From: NCED01 sp035493955
Lineage (GTDB): Bacteria; Pseudomonadota; Alphaproteobacteria; Caulobacterales; Caulobacteraceae
Assembly (NCBI GenBank): GCA_035493955.1
Contig: DATJHI010000035.1
Coordinates: 1 to 64,000 of the forward strand
Length of the DNA stretch: 64,000 bases
Direction of reading: 5' to 3'
Part shown: positions 8,533 through 15,923 of the stretch, piece by piece
Numbering within the stretch: the stretch's first letter is position 1
Layout of the letters: each line of letters starts with the position of its first letter
Position numbers and translations under genes: made by a program
Notes under the pieces: generated by a model
Databases searched by the model: none
The model's input: the letters and a program-made list of their open reading frames with translations, nothing else
What the model was told of the DNA's origin: nothing

Positions 8533-9794
8533 CCGACCTTGCCTGGATCGACGCCGCCCTGACTTCGGCCCGTCCCCAGGCGGTCGCCGCCCTGCTGCGC
8601 TATTTCCGCGACCTCGACACGGCCGAGGAGGCCTATCAGGAGGCCTGCCTCAGGGCGCTGAAGGCCTGGCCGCTCAAGGGGCCGCCCCGCGACCCCGCCG
8701 CCTGGCTGATCTTCGTCGGCCGCAACGCCGCCATCGACGCGGTCCGCCGCCGCGGCAGGCAGGCCGAACTGCCGGACGAGGCGGCCCTGTCCGACCTCGA
8801 CGACGTGGAGACGCCCCTGGCCGAGCGGCTGGACGGGGCCGATTATCGCGACGACGTCCTGCGCCTGCTGTTCATCTGCTGCCATCCCAGCCTGCCGGCG
8901 ACCCAGCAGGTGGCCCTGGCCCTGCGCATCGTCTCAGGGCTGACGGTCAAACAGATCGCCCGCGCCTTCCTGGTCGGCGAAAGCGCCATGGAGCAGCGGA
9001 TCACCCGGGCCAAGGCCCGCATCGCCGCGGCCGAGGTCCCGTTCGAGGCGCCGGGGCCGGTGGAGCGGAGCGAGCGCCTCGGCGCCGTCGCCGCCATGGT
9101 CTACCTGGTGTTCAACGAGGGCTATTCGGCCGGGGCGGGCGCCCAGGAGCGGGGCTGCCTGTGCGACGAGGCGATCCGGCTGGCCCGCCTGCTGCTGCGC
9201 CTCTACCAGACCGAACCGGAGGTCATGGGCCTGACCGCCCTGATGCTGCTCCAGCACGCCCGGGCCGCCGCCCGCTTCAACGCCGCTGGCCAGGTGGTGC
9301 TGCTGGACGACCAGAACCGGGGGCTGTGGAACCGGCGGATGATCGCCGAGGGCTTGGCCCTGATCGACAAGGCCATGCGCCACCGCCGGCCCGGCCCCTA
9401 TCAGCTGCAGGCGGCGATCGCGGCCCTGCACGCGCGGGCGGCGCGGCCCGAGGACACCGACTGGACCGGGATCGAGCAGTTGTACCGGGCCCTGGAGCGG
9501 CTGCAGCCCTCGCCGGTGGTCACCCTCAACCGGGCGGTGGCCGTGTCCAAGGTGCGGGGCCCGGCCGAGGCCCTGGCCATGATCGAGCCCCTGGCGCCCC
9601 GGCTCGCCGGCTATTTCCACTTCTTCGGGCTCAAGGGCGGACTTCTGCTCCAGCTCGGCCGTAGCGAGGAGGCGAGGGCGGCCTTCGACCAGGCCGTGGC
9701 CCTGGCCAACACCGCCGCCGAGGCCGCCCACATCCGCCAGCATCTCGACCGGCTGATCGGCGAAAGCGCCGGAAAAATTCCGGAGCGGCTGTAG
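8529..9794 (+). CDS. ECF42-type RNA polymerase sigma factor with long C-terminal (DUF6596/TPR-like) extension
   Basis: The 421 aa product starts at TTG. Region 2 covers roughly residues 15-80 (DTAEEAYQEACLRALKAWP, PAAWLIFVGRNAAIDAVRRR) and region 4 roughly 110-170 (LFICCHPSLPATQQVALALRIVSGLTVKQIARAFLVGESAMEQR is its core, in two pieces). About 230 residues of helical repeats follow, including VYLVFNEGYSAGAG and TLNRAVAVSKVRGPAEAL. This architecture together with an adjacent DGPF gene defines the ECF42 group, which has no anti-sigma factor; the C-terminal domain is thought to control activity. A VOC protein gene follows and may belong to the regulon. Confidence 0.93.
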   Translation: MTDLAWIDAALTSARPQAVAALLRYFRDLDTAEEAYQEACLRALKAWPLKGPPRDPAAWLIFVGRNAAIDAVRRRGRQAELPDEAALSDLDDVETPLAERLDGADYRDDVLRLLFICCHPSLPATQQVALALRIVSGLTVKQIARAFLVGESAMEQRITRAKARIAAAEVPFEAPGPVERSERLGAVAAMVYLVFNEGYSAGAGAQERGCLCDEAIRLARLLLRLYQTEPEVMGLTALMLLQHARAAARFNAAGQVVLLDDQNRGLWNRRMIAEGLALIDKAMRHRRPGPYQLQAAIAALHARAARPEDTDWTGIEQLYRALERLQPSPVVTLNRAVAVSKVRGPAEALAMIEPLAPRLAGYFHFFGLKGGLLLQLGRSEEARAAFDQAVALANTAAEAAHIRQHLDRLIGESAGKIPERL

Positions 9795-9847
9795 GACCGG
9801 CAAGTCCTCGGTCGTCCTGGGATACGAACCGCAAGAGGAGACGCGTC

Positions 9848-10276
9848 ATGGCCGAACAAGCCGCCCGGCAACAGACCGAGGCCCCGCAGACCCTGGGGAC
9901 CCTCACGCCCTATCTCACCGTCAGCGACGCCAAGGCGGCCGGAGACTTCTACGCCAAGGCCTTCGGCGCGGTCGAAGTCAACCGCATGGTGGGAGCCCCG
10001 GACGGGCGGCTGATCCACCTGCACCTGCACCTCAACGGCGCCTCGCTGATGATGAGCGATCCGTTTCCCGAGCACGGCCACGGGTTCAAGGAGATCCAGG
10101 GCATGAGCCTGGTCCTGCAGGTCGAGGACGCCGATACGTGGTGGGGCCGCGCCGTCGCGGCCGGTTGCGAGGTGGTGATGCCGCTGCAGCTGATGTTCTG
10201 GGGCGACCGCTACGGCCAGCTCAAGGACCCGTTCGGGGTGCTGTGGGCCATGAACGAAGCTGCCGCAAAGGCCTGA
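9848..10276 (+). CDS. VOC (glyoxalase/PhnB-like) family protein
   Basis: The 142 aa protein starts at ATG 9848 after AAGAGGAGACGCGTC. It has the VOC paired beta-alpha-beta-beta-beta pattern: TPYLTVSDAKAAGDFYAKAFGA, then HLHLNGASLMMSDPFPEHG, and the second half VLQVEDADTWWGRAVAAGCEVVMPLQLMFWGDRYGQLKDPFGVLWA. The closing DRYGQLKDPFG block is typical of the PhnB-like group. It lies 53 bases after the ECF sigma gene on the same strand, as in other DGPF/ECF loci where VOC proteins recur. The substrate is unknown, and metal binding is not certain. Confidence 0.88.
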   Translation: MAEQAARQQTEAPQTLGTLTPYLTVSDAKAAGDFYAKAFGAVEVNRMVGAPDGRLIHLHLHLNGASLMMSDPFPEHGHGFKEIQGMSLVLQVEDADTWWGRAVAAGCEVVMPLQLMFWGDRYGQLKDPFGVLWAMNEAAAKA

Positions 10277-10290
10277 CCGCCGCGGCTGGC

Positions 10291-11361
10291 CTACGCCGCC
10301 TTCTTCGCGTCCTCGGCCAAGGCCTCCAGGAATTCCAGCGCCGCGGCCTCGTAGGCGTCGCCTTCGGCCTGGGCGAAGACGGCGGGCATGCGGCCTTCGG
10401 CGAAGGCGGTCAGCACCTCGGGGTGGATATAGGCCGAGCGGCAGACCGCGGGGGTGTTGCCCAGCAGCCCCGCGGTCGCCTTCACGCACCGCGCCACCGC
10501 CTGCCTGGCCTCGTGGTCGTCGGCAGGCGGCGGTTGCAGGGCCAGGGCCTTGGCGGCGGCCAGGGTGGCGGCCCATGTGCGGAAATCCTTGGCGGTGAAG
10601 GCCTCGCCCGTCGCCTCGTGCAGATAGGCGTTCACGTCGTGGGAGCCGATGGCGCGCCTGGCGCCCGCCTCGTCGTAATATTGAAAGAGCCGCTGGCCGG
10701 GGATGTGCTGGCAGGACCGGACGACGCGGGCCAGGCGCCGGTCGTGGACGCCGGCGCGGTGCTCCACCCCGCTCTTGCCCTTGAAGCAGAACTCGATCCC
10801 GGCTCCGTGCAGGCGGGCGTGGCGGTTGCGCAGGGTGGTCAGGCCGAAGTGCTTGTTGGCCCTGGCGTATTCGTCGTTGCCGACCCGGATCAGGGTCAGC
10901 TCCAAGAGCCGCACCACCGCGGCCAGCACCTTCTCCTTCGGCAGGCCGGGGCGGCCCAGGTCCGCGTCGACCCGGGCGCGGATGGCCGGGAGGGCCCGGC
11001 CGAAGGCGGCCATGCGGGCGTATTTGGTTTCGTCGCGGGCGCTGCGCCAGTCGGGGTGATAGCGGTATTGCTTGCGTCCACGCGCGTCGCGGCCGGTGGC
11101 CTGGATGTGGCCGTTGGGATCGGGGCAGATCCACACCTCTTCATAGGCCGGCGGTATGGCGAGCTTGCGGATCCGGGCCAGGGTCGCCGGGTCGCGCACC
11201 GGCTTTCCGTCCGGCCCGCGGTAGGTGAAGCCCGATCCGGACCGGCGGCGGCGGATGCCGGGGCCCTCGTCGCTGACGTAGGTCAGGCCCGCCGCGTCCG
11301 CCGTCTCGGGGTGGCGCCCCGCAGGGGCGGGGGAGTTGTTCGGGGCGCTGTCTTGCGCCAT
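10291..11361 (-). CDS. DNA topoisomerase IB (poxvirus-like)
   Basis: This is a type IB enzyme that relaxes supercoils through a 3'-phosphotyrosine intermediate. Characteristic blocks are IPPAYEEVWICPDPNGHIQATGRD in the N-terminal domain (read as two adjoining segments), RKQYRYHPDWR, LIRVGNDEYARANKHFG followed by LTTLRNRH (with the catalytic Arg), GKSGVEH, and SAYIHPEVL near the C-terminus carrying the nucleophilic Tyr. I chose ATG 11361 (356 aa), which leaves 77 bases for promoters between it and the divergent rlmJ; an upstream in-frame start at 11436 would abut rlmJ and add basic unconserved residues. Confidence 0.93.
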   Translation of the reverse strand: MAQDSAPNNSPAPAGRHPETADAAGLTYVSDEGPGIRRRRSGSGFTYRGPDGKPVRDPATLARIRKLAIPPAYEEVWICPDPNGHIQATGRDARGRKQYRYHPDWRSARDETKYARMAAFGRALPAIRARVDADLGRPGLPKEKVLAAVVRLLELTLIRVGNDEYARANKHFGLTTLRNRHARLHGAGIEFCFKGKSGVEHRAGVHDRRLARVVRSCQHIPGQRLFQYYDEAGARRAIGSHDVNAYLHEATGEAFTAKDFRTWAATLAAAKALALQPPPADDHEARQAVARCVKATAGLLGNTPAVCRSAYIHPEVLTAFAEGRMPAVFAQAEGDAYEAAALEFLEALAEDAKKAA

Positions 11362-11438
11362 ACGGCTGGGCCCTCGGCTGGAGCGGGAGTGTTTCGGCCA
11401 ACGGTCGGGACGGGGCCTGGGTTCCTTGGAGACCACCG

Positions 11439-12272
11439 GTGAACTACCGCCACCATTTCCATGCGGGCAACTTCGCCGACCTCCTGAAGCACGGACTTGT
11501 TCTTCAACTGTTGGAGCGGCTTATGGCCGACTCCTCACCGCTCGCGGTGCTGGATGTCCACGCCGGGGCCGGGGTCTACGACATCGAGGGCGAGGCGGCG
11601 CGGCGGTCGGGGGAGGCGGCCAAGGGCGTGGTGCGGCTGATGCAGGCCGCCGACACGCCCCCGGCGTTCGGGCCACTGAAGCAGGCGATTCGGCGTCTGA
11701 ACCCCAAGGGCGGCGAGCGGTTCTATCCGGGATCGCCCGCCCTGTTCGCCGAGCGCCTGCGGCCCGGCGACCGTTACCTGGGCTGCGAACTGCGCCCTGA
11801 CGACCATGCGGCCCTGGAGCAGTCCTTGCGCGGCCGTCCCGGCGCCCGGGCCCTGCAACGCGACGGCTATGAGGTGCTGGCCGAGGAGGCGGGCCGGGGG
11901 CCGCGCCGGCTGGTGCTGGTCGATCCGCCGTTCGAAAGGGGAGACGACTACGCGCGCACCGCCGAGGGCGTGGGGCGGGCGGACGGCCGTCCCGGCGACG
12001 CCTTCGTGATCTGGACCCCGCTGAAGGACCTGGAGACCTTCGACGCCTTCCTCGGGGGGCTGCTCGACGCCGGGGCGGAGAACGGGCTGGTGGTGGAGGC
12101 GCGGCTGAAGCCGCTGGACGACCCCTTGCGGATGAACGGCTGCGCCTTGGTGATCCTGGCCGATCCGGGGGTGGCGACGTCGATGTTCGCACCGGCGAGG
12201 GCCATCGCCGACTGGATCGTCACCCGGCTGGGAGACGCCGGCGGCGAGGCGCGGGTCGAGCCTCTCGATTGA
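11439..12272 (+). CDS. rlmJ: 23S rRNA (adenine(2030)-N6)-methyltransferase RlmJ
   Basis: RlmJ methylates N6 of A2030 in 23S rRNA using S-adenosylmethionine. The 277 aa protein starts with GTG and the family hallmark MNYRHHFHAGNFADLLKH. SAM-binding is supported by LAVLDVHAGAGVYDIEG, and the catalytic motif is DPPFE (here LVLVDPPFERGDDY); family members have DPPYE or DPPFE. The C-terminus has WTPLKDLETFDAFL and NGCALVILADP as usual. It is divergent from the topoisomerase gene and appears monocistronic. The length agrees with the roughly 280 aa family norm. Confidence 0.93.
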   Translation: MNYRHHFHAGNFADLLKHGLVLQLLERLMADSSPLAVLDVHAGAGVYDIEGEAARRSGEAAKGVVRLMQAADTPPAFGPLKQAIRRLNPKGGERFYPGSPALFAERLRPGDRYLGCELRPDDHAALEQSLRGRPGARALQRDGYEVLAEEAGRGPRRLVLVDPPFERGDDYARTAEGVGRADGRPGDAFVIWTPLKDLETFDAFLGGLLDAGAENGLVVEARLKPLDDPLRMNGCALVILADPGVATSMFAPARAIADWIVTRLGDAGGEARVEPLD

Positions 12273-12437
12273 ATCCGAAGCCGCGCAACCGAAGGGTTGG
12301 CCGTTCGTTTCCCTGCCGGGGAGCAGGCTGCTTTTCTGCGTGTGCGAATGAAACGACCGTGATATGCTGCGTCGCACAATCGGGGCGATCGGTTCTGTAA
12401 GCTCAAACGGCCTCGAAGGCGGCATTGGAGAGCGGAC

Positions 12438-13013
12438 ATGTTGACCGACGAGAAGCTTCTGGACGACCCGCGACGGGCGCTCCAACTGGGCCTGGGCATC
12501 TATTCGCCCCTGTGGCCGACTTTCATCGCCGCCGCCGGGGCCGGCGTGGCCTTCTGGGCCTGGGCGCAATGGGCCCGCGGCAAGGCCCAAACCGAATTCG
12601 TCGGCGCCCACGGTCTGGTCGCCGTCCCGCCCGCATCCGCCTTTCCCCCCGTCCTCGAGCCGGAGTTCGACATCGAGCCCGAACCCGAACCCGTGGCGGA
12701 GACGCCCCCGGTCCAGGCGGCGCCCGAACCCGACCCTGAACCCGTGATCGAGGCCGCCGCCCCCGTGGCCGAAACGATGGCTCCGGCGCCTGCGCCGGTC
12801 GAAACCGTCGCTCCCGCGGTGGAAGAGCCGGCGCCGGCCAAACCGGCGTCCGCCGCCGCCAAGGCCGCCCGCCGCAAACCGGCGGAGCCGGAGCCCGCGC
12901 CGACCCGCAAGCCGAAGACGCTCAGCGCCGCCGTGTCGCCCCGTAAGGCCCGCGCCGCCAAGGCGGCCGGGTCGCCGGCCTCCTCCGGGTCGAAGCGGCG
13001 CCGCAAGGGCTGA
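12438..13013 (+). CDS. Hypothetical single-pass membrane protein with Pro/Glu/Ala-rich tail
   Basis: The 191 aa protein begins with a short N-terminal region, then one hydrophobic helix (WPTFIAAAGAGVAFWAWAQW, residues about 27-46). The next hundred residues are low-complexity Pro/Glu/Ala (EPEPEPVAETPP, EPDPEPVIEAAAP) that turn increasingly basic (RKPAEPEP, SPRKARAAKAAG, KRRRKG). This is the layout of periplasm- or cytoplasm-spanning linker proteins. I do not recognise a family. The acidic-to-basic charge gradient is the notable trait. Codon use matches the window. Confidence 0.65.
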   Translation: MLTDEKLLDDPRRALQLGLGIYSPLWPTFIAAAGAGVAFWAWAQWARGKAQTEFVGAHGLVAVPPASAFPPVLEPEFDIEPEPEPVAETPPVQAAPEPDPEPVIEAAAPVAETMAPAPAPVETVAPAVEEPAPAKPASAAAKAARRKPAEPEPAPTRKPKTLSAAVSPRKARAAKAAGSPASSGSKRRRKG

Positions 13014-13104
13014 TCGGGCGTCCGCATCCCCAGGGGGCCTCGCGGCGTTCAAGGGCTGCGACGAGCTTCGCCGATGACCGGCGGCGGTCGCCGGGGCTCA
13101 ATCG

Positions 13105-13569
13105 ATGTTCGCGCGGAGCCACAAAGACCTCCACCGCGTCCGGCGCTCGGTCGAGCGGGTCAAGGCGCTGTCCGACCGGGTCGTCGGCATCGGCCCCTTC
13201 GGCGTGGGCATGGACGGGATCACCGCCTGGATTCCGGGTCTTGGGGCGCTCTACACCGTCGGGGCCGCCGGCTTCCTGATGCTGCAGGCCGTCCGCGCCC
13301 GGGCCGGGGCCCGGACCTTGCTGCACATGGGCGCGGTGCTGTTCGTAGACGCCGTCACCGACCTGGTCCCGGTTCCCGTGGCCCCGGCGGTGTTCGACAT
13401 GATGTTCACCGGACACAAATGGGCGGCCAACGCCCTGCTCAGGCAGATGGACCGGACGATCTATTACGAGGGCGCGCGCGCCGAAGGCGAGGCCGATCCC
13501 GAATTCCGCGCCCACCTCGACGACCTGAAGCGGACCGGCGGGGGCAGGCGGGTGGTCTACCTGGGCTGA
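13105..13569 (+). CDS. DUF4112 domain-containing membrane protein
   Basis: The 154 aa protein carries the DUF4112 signature: an N-terminal basic helix (RRSVERVKALSDRVVGIGPFG), GMDGITAWIPGLGALYTVGAAGFLM, then LFVDAVTDLVPVPVAPAVFDMMFTGHKWAANALLR with the conserved Asp and Pro residues. Two to three hydrophobic segments suggest an inner-membrane location. The function of the family is not known. It stands alone on the plus strand, followed by a palindromic repeat. Confidence 0.9.
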   Translation: MFARSHKDLHRVRRSVERVKALSDRVVGIGPFGVGMDGITAWIPGLGALYTVGAAGFLMLQAVRARAGARTLLHMGAVLFVDAVTDLVPVPVAPAVFDMMFTGHKWAANALLRQMDRTIYYEGARAEGEADPEFRAHLDDLKRTGGGRRVVYLG

Positions 13570-13600
13570 TTCCGGACGGCGATTCGGCCGGTCCATCGTG

Positions 13601-13637
13601 CTCCCCCGTTTGCGGGGGAGCTGCCGGCGAAGCCGGC
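13601..13637. repeat. Intergenic palindromic repeat (two hairpins)
   Basis: CTCCCCCG/CGGGGGAG (13601-13608/13613-13620) is followed at once by GCCGGC-gaa-GCCGGC (13623-13637). It lies between the converging DUF4112 gene and the minus-strand gene at 13731. No T-run follows, so it looks more like a REP-type unit than a factor-independent terminator, though it could act as one in both directions. Confidence 0.6.
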
Positions 13638-13730
13638 TGAGGGGGCGTTCCGCGCACGCCGCTGGAAAGCGCCCCTTCCGTCTCGACGCGTTCCACCTTC
13701 CCCGCTTCGCGGAGCAGGAAAGTCAGTCTT

Positions 13731-14126
13731 TCAGTCCCAGGGCTCGTCCGCCTCCTCGGCTTCGCCGCCGGAACGTTCGACCTCGATAAGGGACAGCCAG
13801 ACCGGGTCGGCGCCGTCCACCTCGTCCACGTCCTCGCTGAAGCCCACCGCGGTGCGGCCCTGGGGCAGCAGCAGGCCCAGCACCCGCAGGGTGTCGCCGT
13901 CCTGGGTCTCGTGCACCTCGGCCTGGACCACCAGGGCGGCGAATTCCTCGTCTTCCTCGTACCAGATCACCGGCTGGGGCAGGTCCATGGCCATGGGCCG
14001 GCCGTTGAAGGTGTCGCCCAGGGCGAACACCGCTGCGCCCGCATCAACGTCGTGGGGAGAGGCGCAGCGCCCCTTGAAGGTCGCGGCCAGGGGCCAGTCG
14101 GCCGCTGTGAAGCCTCGCCCATCCAT
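13731..14126 (-). CDS. Hypothetical acidic protein, 131 aa
   Basis: The product begins MDGRGFTAADWPLAATFKGRC and is strongly acidic, especially in the middle (YEEDEEFAALVVQAEVHETQDGD in two parts) and at the end (GGEAEEADEPWD). It shows alternating hydrophobic beta-like strands (GDTFNGRPMAMDLPQPVIWY, DTLRVLGLLLP) and no membrane segment. I do not recognise the family. It stands alone between a palindromic repeat and the divergent DUF805 gene. Coding character is supported by codon use and by a sensible amino-acid composition; the reverse frames are not convincing. Confidence 0.65.
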   Translation of the reverse strand: MDGRGFTAADWPLAATFKGRCASPHDVDAGAAVFALGDTFNGRPMAMDLPQPVIWYEEDEEFAALVVQAEVHETQDGDTLRVLGLLLPQGRTAVGFSEDVDEVDGADPVWLSLIEVERSGGEAEEADEPWD

Positions 14127-14224
14127 GCCCGCCTCCTCTGGTTGGAGCGAAAAGGACCCCCGGCTCGCGCTTGCGTCAAGCCGCCCGCCCCGCCTAGACG
14201 GGGACCCATCGGGGAGGAAGACGT

Positions 14225-14596
14225 TTGCAGCTGTTCTTCACGTCGGCGGGCCGGATCGGGCGGGGCGCCTTCCTGGCCGCCATGGCGGGGCTGGTCGCCG
14301 TCTTCGCCGCCTACGAGCGTATGGCGTCCGGACCCGTCCACCGGGGCACGGCCTGGATCGTCCACCTGGTCCTGTTCTTCTGCGCCGTCTCGGTCCTGTC
14401 CAAGCGCCTGCATGACCGCGGCCGGTCGGGCTGGTGGTCGGCGCCGGCGATGCTGGCGTTCGCCCTGGCCTGGCCGATGCCGCGGGGCCCAGCGGGGTGG
14501 GCGGCGGCGGCGGTCCTGATCGCAGCGGCGGTCGATCTCGGAGCCATGCCCGGCCAAGACCGGTTCAACCGCTTCGGAGCGCCGCCGTCACGCTAA
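14225..14596 (+). CDS. DUF805 family inner-membrane protein
   Basis: The start is TTG at 14225 after GGGAGGAAGACG. The 123 aa protein begins LFFTSAGRIGRGAFL, has three hydrophobic helices, and contains the family landmark SKRLHDRGRSGWW (roughly residues 59-71) between the second and third helices; the end QDRFNRFGAPP is also typical, since DUF805 proteins commonly finish with a 'G-x-N-x-(Y/F)G' segment. Function unknown. Its 3' end overlaps the convergent lipB stop by nine bases. Confidence 0.9.
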   Translation: MQLFFTSAGRIGRGAFLAAMAGLVAVFAAYERMASGPVHRGTAWIVHLVLFFCAVSVLSKRLHDRGRSGWWSAPAMLAFALAWPMPRGPAGWAAAAVLIAAAVDLGAMPGQDRFNRFGAPPSR

Positions 14597-15322
14597 GGGG
14601 CATCGGATCGGCGCGGCCTCTTCCCCCACCGGCCCGAACACCCGGCGGAAGCTGGCGCGCAGGGCCTCGTCGGCCTCATCCATGGTCACCGGCAGGCCCA
14701 GGTCCACCAGGCTGGTGACCCCGTGGGCGGTGATGCCGCAGGGAACGATGCCGTCGAAGTGGGAGAGGTCCGGCTCCACGTTCAGGCTGATCCCGTGGAA
14801 CGACACCCATTTGCGCAGCTTGACCCCGACGGCGGCGATCTTGTCCTCCCGGGGGGGCGAACCGGGCGTCTTGCGCTCCACCCACACCCCGACCCGCCCC
14901 TGGCGGACCTGGCCGCGCACGTTGAAGGCGGCCAGGGCGCCGACGATCCAGGCCTCCAGGGCCTGGACGAACCGGCGCACGTCGCGCTCCCGCGCCCGCA
15001 GGTCGAGCATGACGTAGGCCACCCGCTGGCCGGGCCCGTGGTAGGTGTACTGGCCGCCGCGCCCGGCCTGGAAGACTGGAAACCGGTCCGGCTGCAACAG
15101 GTCGGCTTTCCGGGACGAGACGCCGGCGGTGTAGAGCGGCGGGTGTTCCAGCAGCCAGATCAGCTCGCCCGCCCGTCCCTCGGCGATGGCGGCGGCGCGG
15201 GCCTCCATGGCCGCCAGGGCCTCGGCATAGTCCACCGGCCCCGTCGAGACGGCCCAACCGACGGCGGCGCCGTCCGCTCTGAAAAAGGCGGCGTCCGCCA
15301 AGCTTAACTCGGATGCAAGCAT
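14588..15322 (-). CDS. lipB: Octanoyltransferase LipB
   Basis: LipB transfers octanoyl from acyl carrier protein to lipoyl domains, the first committed step of protein lipoylation. Key motifs in the 244 aa product are LIWLLEHPPLYTAGVSS, GRGGQYTYHGPGQRVAYVMLDL (in two parts), the lysine in IAAVGVKLRKWVSFHG, and the catalytic Cys in DGIVPCGITAHGVTSL. ATG 15322 (MLASELSL) is preferred over an in-frame start 12 codons upstream that would leave almost no room before the divergent FliN-like gene. No lipA neighbour is in the window. Confidence 0.95.
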   Translation of the reverse strand: MLASELSLADAAFFRADGAAVGWAVSTGPVDYAEALAAMEARAAAIAEGRAGELIWLLEHPPLYTAGVSSRKADLLQPDRFPVFQAGRGGQYTYHGPGQRVAYVMLDLRARERDVRRFVQALEAWIVGALAAFNVRGQVRQGRVGVWVERKTPGSPPREDKIAAVGVKLRKWVSFHGISLNVEPDLSHFDGIVPCGITAHGVTSLVDLGLPVTMDEADEALRASFRRVFGPVGEEAAPIRCPLA

Positions 15323-15387
15323 GATGACCCACTTTGGCGGTCGCGGGGCCGCGCGCAAGCGGTTCGGCTGCGGATGCAGGAGTTGTT

Positions 15388-15636
15388 TTGAGCCAGGTCC
15401 ACTCGGTCAATGTCGAGATTTCGGTGGTGCTTGGCCGCAGCGTGCTGCCGATGCAGCAGCTTCTGCGCATGGGCCGGGGGGCGGTGATCCCCCTGGACGC
15501 CCGCGAAAACGACGAGGTGTGGATCCTGGCCAACAATTATCCGGTGGCCCGGGGCGAGATCCACATCAACGAAGACAAGATCGCCATCAGCGTCACGCGG
15601 GTCGCCGACGTCTACGATTTCATGGCCGGCGCCTGA
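15388..15636 (+). CDS. Minimal FliN/YscQ-type SpoA domain protein, 82 aa
   Basis: TTG at 15388 with CAGGAG five bases upstream is the likely start. The product is little more than one SpoA domain: VNVEISVVLGRSVLPMQQLLRMGRGAVIPLD, then NDEVWILANNYPVARGEIHINEDKIAISVTRV (each split by a few residues from the flanks). This matches the C-terminal half of FliN, a subunit of the flagellar switch C-ring, but it lacks FliN's N-terminal extension. It sits away from any flagellar operon, between lipB and a tRNA gene, so it may be a paralogue of the motor FliN rather than the main one. Confidence 0.85.
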   Translation: MSQVHSVNVEISVVLGRSVLPMQQLLRMGRGAVIPLDARENDEVWILANNYPVARGEIHINEDKIAISVTRVADVYDFMAGA

Positions 15637-15686
15637 TCCTCTTCCCAAGCCGGTTCGGGGTTGCTACATGCCCCCCCTCGACACGG

Positions 15687-15773
15687 GCGGCCGTGGCGGA
15701 ATTGGTAGACGCGCAGCGTTGAGGTCGCTGTGGGGTAACTCCCGTGGAAGTTCGAGTCTTCTCGGCCGCACCA
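15687..15773 (+). tRNA. tRNA-Leu (anticodon GAG)
   Basis: An 87-base class II tRNA with encoded CCA. The acceptor stem GCGGCCG pairs with CGGCCGC (15763-15769). The anticodon arm CAGCG-TTGAGGT-CGCTG gives anticodon GAG, and the long variable arm between the anticodon and T arms (GTGGGGTAACTCCCG) is as expected for leucine. The T loop is GTTCGAGTC. It reads CUC and CUU codons. Confidence 0.95.
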
Positions 15774-15923
15774 TCCTGCTTCGCCCTCGGGGCTTCGCAG
15801 GATTGGAACCCAGCATAGGCGAAGCAGGGCCCTGCGAAGGGCCCCGCCTCATGTCCGTCCCGACCGGCCCCTATCTTGCTCGCTTGGAACGCGAATGCAG
15901 TTCGCCGTTTCACGTTGGGACAG

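Noticed and set aside
15885..15900. TGGAACG...TGC motif upstream of spmX as a sigma54 promoter
   Set aside because: GG and GC are separated by nine bases, one short of the ten required by sigma54 promoters, and the motif lies very near the start codon.
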